Of a stretch of 64,000 nt of DNA, positions 1 through 11,833 are shown piece by piece. Origin of the DNA: Lota lota. Lineage: Eukaryota > Chordata > Actinopteri > Gadiformes > Lotidae. Below the pieces are notes generated by a model, which saw only the letters and a list, made by a program, of their open reading frames with translations, was not told the origin of the DNA and did no database searches. Location of the stretch: NCBI GenBank assembly GCA_026745465.1, contig JACYXH010000479.1:354895-418894 (forward strand). Direction: 5' to 3'. The position numbers were made by a program, and so were the translations under genes. The stretch's first letter is position 1. Each line of letters begins with the position of its first letter.

Positions 1-298
1 TAAAGGGCTTTTGACATTTAATAATGCAGTCAATAAAGCACGTTTTCAACATTTGTCCAATCATCAATGTCTTCCTTTTACATCTCTTCATTGCCCTCAT
101 CTTCTCACCTTCATCCTCTTAACCTCATTATAATCGTCATACTCATCACCATCATTGTTGCCTTCTTCTTCATCTTCACCATCATTCTCAACATCGTCAT
201 ACATTTCGTCATCATCACCACAACAACACATTTCCCAATTATCATCATTAAATCATTATTTTATTCATCATCATCATCTTAATCTTCATCATAACTAT
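1..298. repeat. CAT/ATC-rich low-complexity intronic sequence
   Basis: Most of this stretch from about 60 onward is degenerate CAT/ATC trinucleotide sequence with no supported exon. It lies downstream of the second fhl5 coding exon on the minus strand and is therefore probably fhl5 intron. The short reading frames in it are products of the repeat. Confidence 0.6.
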
Positions 299-806
299 TG
301 TGGCAACCCGGCTCCAGAACAGCGCTCCAGGCGGCTCAGGGGAGCGGTGGTAGAGGGAGTTTACCACTGCTCTCCGGAGGATCGCACACCGGAGCTCATT
401 AGCGCTGATTGCACTCAACGAAATGGGGGACACCTGCGACGGAGGAAGAAACGCAGATATACGCGTCGCTCGGCGTGGCTTGGAGAAGGAGATCCCTCGG
501 CAGCAACACGGGGAGAGCTGCGTGAACGTCCGAGAACAGGGAGACGAGGAACCCGCTCAAGTCGGCGAAAGACGGAGCGTAGAAGAGGGGACCCCTCGAA
601 CGCAGTAGAGGGAGGGCTGCGTGAATGCCCAACGATAGAGCGACGGAGAACATTAACGCACTATTTAAGTACTTTTGTTTTATGGTAGGCACGGCCTGAC
701 CTATATTATTTGTGGAGTTAAATAAATACGCCTTGCTGGCTTAAACTGACTTCTGGCTTGTGTTCACTGGGGGGAGACGACCAAATACCCGAGCCGGGTT
801 GCCACA
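299..806 (+). mobile_element. Solo LTR of an LTR retrotransposon
   Basis: The 508-bp element starts with TG and ends with CA, and its terminal 16 bases are perfect inverted complements (299-314 and 791-806). It is flanked by a 4-bp direct repeat, CTAT, at 295-298 and 807-810, as expected of integrase-made target duplications. Its anatomy on the plus strand is LTR-like: a GC-rich 5' part, a TATA-like TATTTAAG at 662-669 and an AATAAA poly(A) signal at 721-726. No second LTR, primer-binding site or gag/pol frame is seen, so it looks like a solo LTR left by recombination. The superfamily cannot be assigned by eye; a Gypsy- or ERV-like origin is possible. It sits in the fhl5 intron, antisense to the gene. 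Confidence 0.75.
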
Positions 807-807
807 C

Positions 808-808
808 T

Positions 809-839
<31 letters not shown>

Positions 840-870
840 CCATCATCAGCGTCACCACCACCACCACCCT
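808..870. repeat. (CAT)n/(CAC)n microsatellite
   Basis: An uninterrupted CAT tract followed by CAC units lies between the solo LTR and the second fhl5 exon. It ends about 10 bp from the splice donor of that exon (GT at 881-882 on the minus strand). Confidence 0.9.
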
Positions 871-882
871 CATGATCCATAC

Positions 883-1469
883 CTGGCATGATGGTCTTCT
901 TACAGGTGATGCACTTGGAGGAGTACTCATGGGAGTAGCATTCGGTACACAGGAGCTGGTCTTCCTTTGCAGCGAAGGCCTTCTCCACCAGAGAGCGGCT
1001 ACACTTTGCACACTTGAAGCACTGCTCATGCCAGTGACGGTCTTTGTAGGAGAGGTCCTGTCAATGTCAGAGATATCGTGCAGTTTTACTTGTAGTTGGT
1101 GTAGATGGATAGTCAAGAGGTGCTGTTGGAAAACATCTCAGCATGACTTCTATTGCTAGTGATGATGATGGGGTGAAGGGGTAAAGCTATGTACTATGAT
1201 GAGTTGAGGTTACCAGGGACACAACGCCAGCATTTGAGCTTTTTTTTAGCACTATTGTGCAATTTATTTGTCTGTTAAATGAAGGCATGGAAATCATGTC
1301 TCTTTACTTTGCTGTTGCATCCAATCGGCAAAGTGCAGTCAGCACAGCAGTTGGAGAACAGGCTCTCGTAGCACTTAGTGCAGTACTGTGTGTCCTCCTT
1401 CATCACATACTTGTTCCCCAGCAGGGAATCTTTGCAGTAATGGCAGTCAAAGCGCTCAGCGGCTGACAT
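883..1469 (-). CDS. fhl5: Four-and-a-half LIM domains protein, FHL5-like (first two coding exons; partial)
   Basis: FHL proteins are LIM-only cofactors that bridge transcription factors and cytoskeletal partners; FHL5 is known as a CREM/CREB coactivator. Two coding exons are visible: 1308-1469 (ATG at 1469; 54 codons, ending at a GTAAAG donor) and 883-1058 (ACAG acceptor, GTATGG donor). Phase 0 joins ...GCNSK to DLSYKDRHWHEQC. The first exon encodes the N-terminal half-LIM zinc finger (FDCHYC... YCTKCYESLFSNCC). The second encodes most of LIM1, with Cys-X2-Cys pairs and the family-typical KTIMPG end. The remaining LIM domains lie off the left edge. Sequence alone could fit FHL2 or FHL5. I chose fhl5 because fut9 and manea follow, as they do around human FHL5. 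A solo LTR and a CAT microsatellite lie just past the second exon. Confidence 0.85.
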
Positions 1470-1584
1470 GTTGCCTCTTCTCGCTCAGCTGCTCACTCCA
1501 AAAACAGGGAAGAAAAATCACAGGAGTGGTTAAAAGCCCTATAATAGCACCCCCCCTTCTCTGCAATCAGCATCCAAGCAACCG

Positions 1585-1604
1585 CCCCCCCCCCCCCCCC
1601 CCCC
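1585..1604. repeat. Poly-C run of 20
   Basis: Twenty consecutive C residues, followed by CA-rich sequence. Such a run is prone to sequencing-length error and to G-quadruplex/i-motif formation. Confidence 0.9.
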
Positions 1605-2655
1605 ACCCCCTGCCACACACAGACACACGTACACACAGAACCACAAACACCCACCGAAACTGGTTTGATGTTACAGCAGTCAAAAGGTCACGACGCAATC
1701 TTTCCTCACTATTCTCTTTAAAAGCATGAGAATTACTAAAGAGGGGTGCTATAATGGAATAATTGAAGGAGGAGCCCTTACCTCCTAGGTGATGTTCAGT
1801 CAAGGATGAGAGGACTGGAGGTGGCGGGTGGCTGGCTGGACACTCTAGGACAGACACAGCCACAGGGGCAGGGAAGAGACAGGGGCTAGGGCAGCAGGAT
1901 TATGGGGATGTATTCATGGGTGGGGGGATCTTCTATAAATACTCTACCTCTTATTAGCCTTGACTCTCTGGGGAGAATGGACATGCTGCCCATGCAAACC
2001 GTTCTGGACCTTTTATGGGAGTGACTGGTCGCTGCTGCGTTTGTATTGATTTAATCATTGTTCTGGGGTTGTGTGTGTGTGTATTTATAAATAAAGCAAT
2101 GTTTATGATTCATAGTAATCGTAGTTTATCACTAAAATCCAATCACGAATCCCTTATCACATATCATAAAAAAAATAAAGAAAAAACAGAAATGAATGCA
2201 ATGATTCCCAACATTTAGGGATCAGCTAGCCAGTAAAGTAAATAAAAACATTTTACATTACATTTTGATTTGACTCAACTGTGATCCATGCTTACACCCA
2301 AGAAATGGATAAAAATGGCTGCTGGAGAGCCATTTCGGTGGCTTATTATGATTCAAAGAGTGTGCATGCAACTATGTTGTCACACCACTCAAGGACTTGA
2401 CATATTGACAAGTCATTGACACACTCATGTCAAGTACATGAGTGTGTTTTTAGCTCTGCAGAGGTCAGTGAAATTACCACAAAAGGAAAATGTATCATGC
2501 CAATTTTGCTATATCAAAGTTAATACACTTTTGTTTTAGGTGCATCTTGAGTTAAATGTATTTCTGTTTAAATATATCTGTGTAGCAGCTAGTATTACTG
2601 GTGACAATAAAACGAGAAGTATATGTATGTATGACACCCCCACCCCAAACTCCCC

Positions 2656-2660
2656 CACAC

Positions 2661-2716
<56 letters not shown>

Positions 2717-2718
2717 AG
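2656..2718. repeat. (CA)n microsatellite
   Basis: A nearly pure CA dinucleotide tract with single interruptions (one CG near the start, one AA near the end). Confidence 0.95.
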
Positions 2719-3898
2719 CACCGTCCAACCAACGGTCCATTTTCCCACTTTATTTTTCTATAAATGCAAATCTTGATCATGATCTGGCTCACGGCCAAAT
2801 AATTCCGGTGGCATCTCAGAGGCCATATCAGCTTGCAAGACAATCAGGAGGCAGACATTTGTAAAAATAGCCCAGCAAATTTACCAGCCGTGTATCCCTG
2901 TGTCCTTATCCTTCATTAATACACCCACACCCACACACACATACACACAAAGACACACAAACACACAAACACATGTAGGCGTACACACATACACACAGGG
3001 AGGTCATAGAGACAGAGCGGGAAGAAGCTATGATAGAAAGGCTCTTCTAGGGAGGCTGTCTTCATATCATCCCTTTGCTCCCTGCCTCTTGATCTCTGCT
3101 GGAGATACAATAACATGTAAAGACGCATGTTATTGAAGGAATGGTCTCGTGGATGTCATCATATATGGCATATTTCCAACTGCATCTAGATAGCGCAATT
3201 GTGTATGTAATTATTTTGGACCTGTATTCGTCTATTTTTATATTATGACTTACTATAGACTGAGATGGTAGTTAGCAGCAATACTTGTTCAGCCATTCAT
3301 TGTTAAAATGCTGTAGAGATTCTGAGTGAATGTGAACCTGTCCGTGTAAAGATGCTAATAAAGGGGTTATATGGTGAACCATCCACTGTTAACATCCAGT
3401 AGGGGTTGGGTGTGAACCAATCATTGTGTTGCATCGTGTTCTTTAAAGCTGACAACGTCCAACCAGGATTGAAGGTGTAGAAAAGGTCATCGGGAGAGAC
3501 CACCTTTACACACAAAATCACATGAAATGCTGCAGGTCCTATTCACAATTTCTACAAGAGGGGAGGATGAGGATTATATAAGTATTGCATTGTATCGGTG
3601 CTTGACTCTCCCACAACAGCTGCACATCACAGACTAAAGCCATCCCCTTAAATACCCCCCCCCCCCCTCCCCAACTCCACTGTAGGTCAAATATGATAGT
3701 GGACATTTGAAAGCTCTTAAGCTTTATTGCTCCGGTCAGTGCGAACATCTCTTGGTGTAATACCAAGAAGGTCCACACGATCTTCTTTGGCAAATAAAAA
3801 TACTTTCGTGTTAATCTCTGACCCATGAACTGTGCATGTATGGTAGTAGATACCTAAATGCACATCAAAGCAAGTCCTGGAACAGGAATCTGCTAATA

Positions 3899-3908
3899 TA
3901 TGTGTGTA

Positions 3909-3940
<32 letters not shown>

Positions 3941-3980
3941 TGTGTGTGTGCGTGTGTGTGTGTGCGTGTGTGTGTGTGTG

Positions 3981-4014
<34 letters not shown>

Positions 4015-4044
4015 CATGTGTGTGTATGGGTGTGCGTGTGTGTT
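3899..4044. repeat. Long interrupted (GT)n microsatellite
   Basis: About 145 bp of GT dinucleotides with scattered TA, CG and CA interruptions, which suggests an old tract accumulating point changes. Confidence 0.95.
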
Positions 4045-5353
4045 TGATGGCTTTATGAATTTGCCTTACTGCTTCATATACACAATATGATATCCATATA
4101 AATACATATAGTTTGCAATTAATAGAACGAAATGAGTCAATGATTAATCGTTAAATTACCCGCAAACACTGTGCCCTTTGTGTTACAGAGTAACAAAAAA
4201 GCCTGCTGATCTTGCATATTCCTTTGCATGCATAATCCTCTGAGGTCAACCGGTAGGCAGCTGCCAACAGGCGTCCTGCGCTGCCTGTCAAGCCTGATAA
4301 ATAGACCTTTCTCTGACCAGGACTCAAGTGACCTCTTATATTTAATTCATCCATTCATCTCCAGTCTTTACAGTGACATTTCAGTCAACATTTTGTTTCC
4401 TCCAAATCACATGCTTGCACAAAAGACGAAAAGAGGAGGTGCATTTAGTATCGGACGAGGGCCGTTGAGGTATTGCTTGGTACACCGCGGAAGGTCAGAC
4501 CTATACATGTGCGACCGTCTCATGCATAAAAGACCCCGCGCACCATTGAGCTGACAGTTGGTTGGCATGGCGATGACAGGATAAGTAGGCTCCATTAAGG
4601 GATGAGATGGCGAGGGGTGAGGGTTCTGGCGGTTAATGAGAGGACACAAACCAAAACTCAGAACAGGCACTCCCCGGGTCCCGTAGAGAGGAGTGCCCCT
4701 CTTAGCTGGGCATTCACACCTGAACAGGATAGCCAAACGGGGGGAGGGGGGGGGGGGGAGGTTTACCCTGAAGTGGTGAACCTTACACCACTTCAGGGAT
4801 GCGCTGGGATGGGCTGAGATAATAGCCAACCACCAACACTACCACCACCACACCACCACCACCACCACTAAAAGCCCTATAGTCCTAGTTTAGTAGGAGT
4901 GGTGGGTGACGAGACCTTGTCAGGGAGCCAGACAAACAATCTCATGCTGAGGAGGCCGGACTGCTGTGTATTGCTCAGAATTAACAATCTGTTAAGATGT
5001 AGATATAGATATACATTTAAAAAAGGATTTGTAACATCCGAACATCTTTAAAATACTGTTCCGCGACTCATTACACACTCGTACACCTCCTCCTCGCTGT
5101 GAGTTGTGGCATCCAGAGAAGAGGCAGATAGGCTGCGAGCATCAAAATACAATACGTAAATCTGTTGATCATACAAAAAGGTAGCGCAAACACAGTGTTA
5201 GAAAGCGGTAGCTTTGCAAATCCACAGAAAGGTTGGGAAAGGTTTGTGTTTTAACATTGTTTTGCGCGACCATAAGACTAAGACAGCTCTGACGACACCA
5301 CAGATACTTTCCCCAGCTTCCCTTGTGTTTTTTGTTAAATCACTCCAGACTAC

Positions 5354-5407
5354 ACACACACACACATACACATGCACATACATACACACACACACACACG
5401 CACGCAC
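5354..5407. repeat. (CA)n microsatellite
   Basis: A compound CA tract with ATACA, ATGCA and CGCA interruptions. Confidence 0.9.
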
Positions 5408-5730
5408 AGTGCTGCACAAATACACCATCTTACTCTGAAATGATCCCACATTCTGGGATGCTTTCCAAAAGTGGCAGTGGCAGACAGGGGATTTTAGCTC
5501 ATGCGCTGGTAAACCGTCTGCCACGGTTCAGGGGGTATAGAATTCAAACAGCAATAATTAGCTGAAGTGCTGTATTTTGTTTGATATTTTTAAAGCCTTA
5601 CATTACAAAAGCAGTGATATGAAAAAATAATGTTTTGTCTACAGTGGTAGATATATGTACGGTTCGGTATTTCATCCAGTAAATCAGTAATGAGTTACAC
5701 TGTGTCTATGTATAATCTGATTGGTATATC

Positions 5731-5886
5731 GTTAGTAGATGGTATATACCGCCATCAAGATTCCTTTCCATCTTTGGAATGCATTACTGGATGCACTCTC
5801 TCTGTCTGTCTGTCTCTCTGGACCTTTTTACACAGCTTGTTAGAGCCAGGGATGTTGCGGCGTTATTCCGCCTTGCCATCTGTCTC

Positions 5887-5939
<53 letters not shown>

Positions 5940-6789
5940 TACCCCACTATACCCCCCCCACCCCCACCCTAATCCCACCCCAACCCCTAAACACCCACAG
6001 TGAAATACAAATATGTCACCTGAACTTTAGTTGTAATCCTCTGATGATAAACCAGGGTATTATTTACACCGTCGTTCCACACAGCGTACGCACATCACTA
6101 GTTTCAGGGCCCGGGTGCTTTGGGCCCCTGGTCAACCCACACGGCCAAGGAGGGATCCACTGCAAATGCCAGGGTGCTGGCGGCGATACAGGGTAACCAA
6201 CAACAGCTCCAGGGTGGAGGTGGCGTATCCATTGAAACAAACTCTCCTTGCGCTCATCAATCACTTATCGCAGAGCTTTTGGGGCGGGTGGGGGGTGGGG
6301 GGGTCACTATTTATACCCCTCTGTGCACTGGGGCCACGGTTGGATCCAGCGGACAGCAACTGTGGATACTCCACAGCTGCTGCAAATGGAGCAACACAAG
6401 AAGAAAGAAAGAAAGAAGATATACAAAGCTACAACCGTATGGAGGACAGGGACCATCGATGGATCCATCACCTTTTGCAGTGGATCCCTCCTTGGCTGTG
6501 AGGGGGTCTATCCTGGCCCCACCGCGCACGAGCCCTGAGTGCTAGTGATGGCACGCTGAAAGGCAGTGTAAATAATAACCTGTTTTGTCAACAGTGGATT
6601 ACCTGTAAACTTCAGTTTATGTATTTGTGCGTTGCCTTGTGTGCGTTGGGGGAGGCGGGGGGTCTATGATACAGACAGCAAGACCGATTTACAGACAAAA
6701 GACAGACAGAAGGACAGTGCATCCACTAGTGCATTCCATTGATGAAAATGAATCCTAATTACACATGGCAGTATATGGCATCTACTAAC
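5731..6789. repeat. Large imperfect inverted repeat (foldback element or inverted duplication)
   Basis: The left arm (about 5731-6166) and right arm (about 6474-6789) read as diverged reverse complements of each other over several hundred bases. Matched blocks occur in the correct reversed order. GTTAGTAGATG at 5731 pairs with CATCTACTAAC at 6779. The GGAATGCA..TGGATGCACT block near 5776 pairs with its complement near 6718. A CTGT tract pairs with a degenerate CAGA tract. A block around 6010-6060 pairs with 6575-6630, and CATCACTAG near 6093 pairs with CTAGTGATG near 6541. A perfect 23-bp core at 6144-6166 pairs with 6474-6496. The spacer is about 300 bp. The left arm holds extra sequence, including an expanded (CTGT)n tract. 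No coding capacity and no clear target duplication were seen. Confidence 0.75.
5876..5939. repeat. (CTGT)n tetranucleotide microsatellite
   Basis: About fifteen CTGT units lie inside the left arm of the large inverted repeat. The facing arm carries only a short degenerate CAGA counterpart near 6675-6715, so the tract expanded on one side only. Confidence 0.95.
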
Positions 6790-8919
6790 AAAGCCTGATA
6801 TGACCGACCCTTTTTTGTATGACGAGCCAAGGCCTCTCATTCATTGAAATGGGAACCTTCATTGAACTGGGAACAACTCAAACCCTTCCTTCTCCGGTTC
6901 CTACCAGGAAATAACTGATTTGGCCGGTTGGAGGGGAGAGGATGCTCTTTCCGAACAGTGCTTTGTTAATATAATTTATTCAGAAGTAGCTAAGAAGTGG
7001 ACTTGTGTGAAATAGAGTGGGAACAACCAAGCCAGATATAGAAGCAGACGCCTCAGTATGATGTGAAAGGAAAAAACTGTTACTCAATAAATTGCAGATT
7101 TGATCATATGTTTATTTTTCTTCGACACGATCAGACATTTAGAGTTAAAACACAACATTTGGCAAAATACAATGATTCTGCAAAATTAATTGTACTTCAT
7201 CAATTTAGTCATTAATTCAGTCACCTGACAACAAATGTGGGCATTGTTTAAGATGTTTTTCGTGTTAGATAAAACATTAGTTCTTTAGTTTACTCAAGTG
7301 TTTTAAGGCTATACCAGCACAGTTGCCAGGTCATACAACATCAAATCTACCGATAACACCCAATATCTTATGCTCAAATCACCAATCTTATGACCCTGAC
7401 CATCTAGCAACAAAACACACTTGCATACTCTGTAATCAGAGGACCAGAGGACACCACTTCTTTCTTTGTCTTCAAAAATAAAATAAAATAAAATAACAGA
7501 AGAGAGTAGACTAGAAAGAGAAAACAAACTTGTTACTTCGCTAAATCACTGTTATCACAGTAACAATAAACCGTTGTACTCCATACATGTAAAAGGACTG
7601 TACAATATGATCATGTCACTCTCCGGGATTGCCACGGTATGGAAAGACAAGTTATGAATTTAGGAATAGCTCCATCTGAGACACAAGAAGAATGAGTCAC
7701 ACAGTTCACACGGATGATAAAAGTGCTATATTTTTGCTGCATTTCAGCAGGACTTCTGCAGTTAGGCCATGCGAAGGGACAATGACCTAATCCAAAACCA
7801 ATGCCTCTAATCCTTCGCAGTAAAATAGCCTAATTTGAAGGAATGTCCACCTCTAGAACAAAAAATCTTAGTCTGTATAGCACTAATTCCCCCCCCTTTC
7901 TAAGTATCTTTTTACCTTATATTACAACCTCTCAAAGCACCAGAATCATTAAGTGGTGGCCGGGGACGGTGAAATCACATTCAGCCACCTGTGTATTAGA
8001 AAGAGATTTTACGACTAAAAATATATACAACACATCATTTATTAACAATTTGTTAACAGTTTTTTTTTTACAATGGAAACACCGTAGGAGGTTCCCAAGT
8101 CTGCTAAATGTACAGAAATGACCTATGTTAGTGGGCTACTTTCCTTTAGACATGTCTTATATACAAGATTTGTTATTAAGCTCTGAACCTTATCCATTAT
8201 ACATAAGAAAAATATTTCAAGTCACCCCTAATTTACATTAATGGTCCCTTGGAAAGTGACAAAATACCAATAACACAAATGAAAATAACCTATGGAAGAA
8301 AATATAACCATATCATTATCATAAACGCTATATTCAATATAAGGTCAAATCACTCGTTTATCCAATTGATCGTTGCATAACTGTTGAATAACCTACTTGT
8401 CGATATGTAAATCAAATGCACATTATGTAAGGATAAATTAATGCAAATGTAGGTTCTTCTTCACATCATTAATGCATGAACTGATGTATATAGCTACTGA
8501 TTTATATCCATATGGATGTATATCCCTATGATATATATGCACACTGATGTACATCCAGCACATATGGCCATATGGCGAGATATTCTCTCTCTTTCGCTCT
8601 CCCTTAAAAGGCCACCGTCTTCTTGTTAGTCTTTCTACCTTTCTAATGTGGCCTTACAATTCCCAGTTTCAACCAAACCACTATTTTTTGTTTTTCAGCA
8701 AGTAATAGTCCAGTTACATTTTGTCTTGAAGAAGAAGGAGCTGAATGTTATATTGCTGCTGATGAGTATATAAACTAAGTAGTAACTTTCGCATTTCACC
8801 ACCATCTCTAGAACAAATCTCTCTACTGTCTCTACTGTACCGAGGAAGCCTCCGAGACTCTACTATCCTCCCTCTCCTCCTCTTTGGACTCCCTCTGTCC
8901 CTTCCACTCTAGACCAGCG

Positions 8920-8951
<32 letters not shown>

Positions 8952-10750
8952 TCCCACCCGGCTGTCTGAATTTCTGCGGGCCTGTAGGGCAGAGCTACGG
9001 GCAGCTGAGAAAGAATGGAGGAGATCAGACGGTCCTGATGATCTCTCTCCCTACCTTAAAATGCTTATATTATATGCATATGGGCAATAACAAATCTTCA
9101 CTACTAAAGTTCCATTTTCTTCCACATAACCTGAAACAAGTTTGACTACTTTTACCGAGAAGCCTTTGATTGTGGCTCTTTTTGCATAAGAATTCATGAC
9201 AGGGTTTTGGACAGCTCTTGCAGGAAGATTGCAGCCATAGAGAGTTGCTTGCTCACTGCTGCATTGTTCAGCAGACAAGATGTTTTTGGGAAGGTAGAAA
9301 AGGTCCTATTGTGTGTGTCTGCATACAATATGATGATGTGTTTTCAAGCGTCATGTTAGCTCAAGGTGGTTGGCGCTCACTCCAGACTGTAAACACAGAT
9401 GTAAAAAAGAATACAGAATGACGTCATTATTTCACGGATAATCTTCAATTCAAGAAAAAAACGAAATGGTATTAAGATTATACGACGATAGAAGGGGCCG
9501 AAATGTTCGACAACGTCTAAAAGCATGGTGATTACGTTTTTCCATAATAATTAGTAACCATCAATATATTCTACCTTCCACATTGTCTACACATTCAGAG
9601 ATGTTTCCAATCGTGATGCCTTTCAGCAGCATGACACAGCCTTTTTAGGTTCACACCCCCTTTTACCACTCATCAGTATAATCTGAATTCATAATAAAAA
9701 CGTGACAACATTTCATTCAAGATGCACAGGGTGAAGAAAGCAACGCCAAGATCTGCAAAATCAAAACATTCCTGATTTGTGTTGTTTAACTTGCACTCTG
9801 TCTTTGTTCTCACCTCAAATCTATTACACAACATATTGACCCTAGTCAGAGAGTTTTGTCCATATGTCCACCGTCCATATGGAAACCAACCAAACTTGCG
9901 TTGCATGGGAGATGCACACAAGTCAGTGGGCATACATGATTGTGTCCCCATCTGGTGTTTTAAATAGATCAGTGATTATTCCTCTGTCCCCTGGTATGTT
10001 TTGTACAACATGTAGAAGATTATGTTCCTCAACTTTTTTCAGTGCAAATGCAGTCTTTCAACACCAACAAAAAAATTGGTTTGGAAGAGACAACTGTTTT
10101 GATATATTCAGAAATACACAGTATGTACATTTCACACGAGATGACACAATTTCACTATACTTCCACATTGGGGCTCAGTAAAGACTTGATAAATGATGGT
10201 CAATATCACGGACAAGACTGGTCTCCAGTCTTATAATGACCTCCATTTAATAAATAGATATGCTATATTTTAACATGTATAACACTGTTCTCTCACAGAT
10301 AAATTTAGAGTCCCAGTATGTGCCACATGATGAAAATGAAATATGTGTCATGTAATTTTTACACACAAACATTAAACCAGATTGTACTAGTACATACATC
10401 CAATCAAGCACCGCACGATAATTATAACAGCAATTAAGCATGCCACAAAATAGCAGCAAATATGTTCTGAAATCAAGTGCAAAACATGATATCAAAGAGT
10501 ATGACAAAAAACGCATGCATTTGAGATCAATAAATTTTTCATGAAAGTCATAAATTAGGCATATAAGAATCAAGAAAAGGCAAAGAAAGGCAAGCCTACA
10601 AACAATGTGTAAATAATGTCAAATTTTGACAACAGAACAAATAGAAAAAAAGGAATTGCTGCACTTAACAGTGAGAACCCACAGGAGATGGAATGAAGGG
10701 CCTAGAGCTCAGAGCATAAGGAAATGGGACTGCATAGCCCTTTGTAAGCC
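6790..10750. other. Intergenic region and probable fut9 3' UTR
   Basis: No coding exon is supported. The part next to 10750 is likely the fut9 3' UTR, because the gene is on the minus strand and vertebrate FUT9 messages have long trailers; its end cannot be fixed here. Contents include an (AAAAT)-type run near 7476-7495 and a 25-base poly-C at 8927-8951. Ufl1, which separates FHL5 from FUT9 in human, was looked for and not seen. Confidence 0.55.
8927..8951. repeat. Poly-C run of 25
   Basis: Twenty-five consecutive C residues, ended by a T and then C-rich sequence. Confidence 0.9.
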
Positions 10751-11833
10751 TTATCCACCCCAATACCATTTGTCAAGGTTGTTCACCGCCTTGTATTCTT
10801 TATGCCTTCGCAGGTAATCACAAGCCAGGCATGTGTGCTCTGCCCAGAAATAGGCCTTCTTCACTTTAAAGTGCTGTCGCCATTCAAAGTACCTGAGATA
10901 CATCTCCTCGTTCTTATCCAAGAGTAGCAGGTAGTCTGCCAGCTCTTTCGGCGATGTGAAGTCATCCACATGGATGAATGCATCTCCCTGGACAAAGTTT
11001 TCATAGTTCTGCCTTGCTGGGCCAAGAACCACTGGCACTGTGCCTACGGAAAGTGGGTTGTAGAGTTTCTCAGTGATGTAGTCCTTATGAATCGAGTTCT
11101 CAAATGACAAGTAGAACTTGCAGCTGGCAATGGTAGGGTAGTAGTCTTGGTCGGCAATGTACTCTCCGAAGGCCTGTCCATACGCATGAACCTCAATGTG
11201 CTTGTACAACTCGTTGTAGTACTTGACCCGCACGTGGTCCGGGTTCCAGTTGCTCACAATCCAACAGATCAGCTTGCTTTTGCTCGGCGGAACAAAGTCC
11301 TCCTCCCCCTCCACCGCCACGATGGATCCGTAAGGCACTTCAATGTCAGCGTCCTGGCGGTAATTGAGGGTGAGGTTGAACAGGTTTTCGATGCCCGGGA
11401 TCTGGGAGGAGTGGGAAGGGGACTCCAGGTTCATCCATATCCACTTCTGGAAGGATGGCCTCTGAAACGGGGGCAGGTTGGACATGTCCGTGCAGATGTC
11501 CCTGTGATGGATGACCACGCCATCAGACTTGTTGTAGAGGTTCCTGTCCGCCGTGATGAGGCAGCCCTCTATGTTGAACAGCGAGCTGCACACGGTGAGG
11601 TCATATGTCTGTCCAAAGGGCCAGAGCCAGACCAGAACAGTGGTCAGGTTCTTGTCGCTCTTGGTGGAGAAGATGGTTTTCCCATGCTCTGTGGATGCTG
11701 TTGACTCTACGGGACCAGAAAGCCAGCTCGTGGACGGTTTAAAGTACATCAAAAACAGAGTCACAAAGCATCCTAGTAGAAATGTGCCAAGCAAAAGGGG
11801 TCGTAGAATCCTATGGAAAGGTGCAGATGTCAT
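10751..11833 (-). CDS. fut9: Alpha-1,3-fucosyltransferase 9 (GDP-fucose; Lewis x synthase)
   Basis: FUT9 transfers fucose from GDP-fucose in alpha-1,3 linkage to GlcNAc of N-acetyllactosamine chains in the Golgi, making Lewis x/SSEA-1 type glycans (GT10 family). The 360-residue frame lies in one coding exon, as in other vertebrate FUT9 genes, and matches the usual length of about 359. Residues 1-8 are cytoplasmic and about 9-31 form the type II signal anchor. VIHHRD is at 107-112. The GT10 signature FYLSFENSIHKDYITEKLYN is at 240-259. N-glycosylation sequons are at 62 (NLT), 101 (NKS) and 153 (NLT), and the C-terminus is Cys-rich (TCLACDY). The frame stays open 27 codons further upstream, but a TTTCTTTGCAG acceptor lies just before the ATG at 11833 and family alignment starts at MTSAPFHRIL. 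I therefore reject the longer start. Confidence 0.96.
   Translation of the reverse strand: MTSAPFHRILRPLLLGTFLLGCFVTLFLMYFKPSTSWLSGPVESTASTEHGKTIFSTKSDKNLTTVLVWLWPFGQTYDLTVCSSLFNIEGCLITADRNLYNKSDGVVIHHRDICTDMSNLPPFQRPSFQKWIWMNLESPSHSSQIPGIENLFNLTLNYRQDADIEVPYGSIVAVEGEEDFVPPSKSKLICWIVSNWNPDHVRVKYYNELYKHIEVHAYGQAFGEYIADQDYYPTIASCKFYLSFENSIHKDYITEKLYNPLSVGTVPVVLGPARQNYENFVQGDAFIHVDDFTSPKELADYLLLLDKNEEMYLRYFEWRQHFKVKKAYFWAEHTCLACDYLRRHKEYKAVNNLDKWYWGG

Larger units (their letters stand above)
1470..5730. other. Intergenic / fhl5 5' region, microsatellite-rich
   Basis: No supported coding exon is present. The region upstream of the fhl5 ATG probably holds its non-coding first exon and promoter, which I cannot place. 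It contains poly-C at 1585-1604, CA tracts at 2656-2718 and 2928-2998, a long GT tract at 3899-4044, G-rich sequence at 4739-4761, CCA repeats at 4834-4869 and a CA tract at 5354-5407. All open frames here are either repeats or short and unsupported. Confidence 0.6.

Noticed and set aside
155-688. Open frame of 177 codons on the plus strand
   Set aside because: It spans CAT-rich sequence and the solo LTR; composition is repeat-driven and it matches no family.
2419-2447. 12-bp hairpin with 5-nt loop followed by a T run, terminator-like
   Set aside because: Rho-independent termination is not relevant in a vertebrate genome and no gene ends here; kept only as a minor inverted repeat.
2536-2864. 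Several Val/Cys- or His/Thr-rich frames
   Set aside because: They are translations of the (CA)n tract in different frames.
1470-10750. Search for ufl1, expected between fhl5 and fut9 by human synteny
   Set aside because: No exon resembling UFL1 was found in either strand; the gene appears to be elsewhere in this genome.
11147-11704. 185-codon plus-strand frame
   Set aside because: Antisense shadow of the fut9 coding exon.
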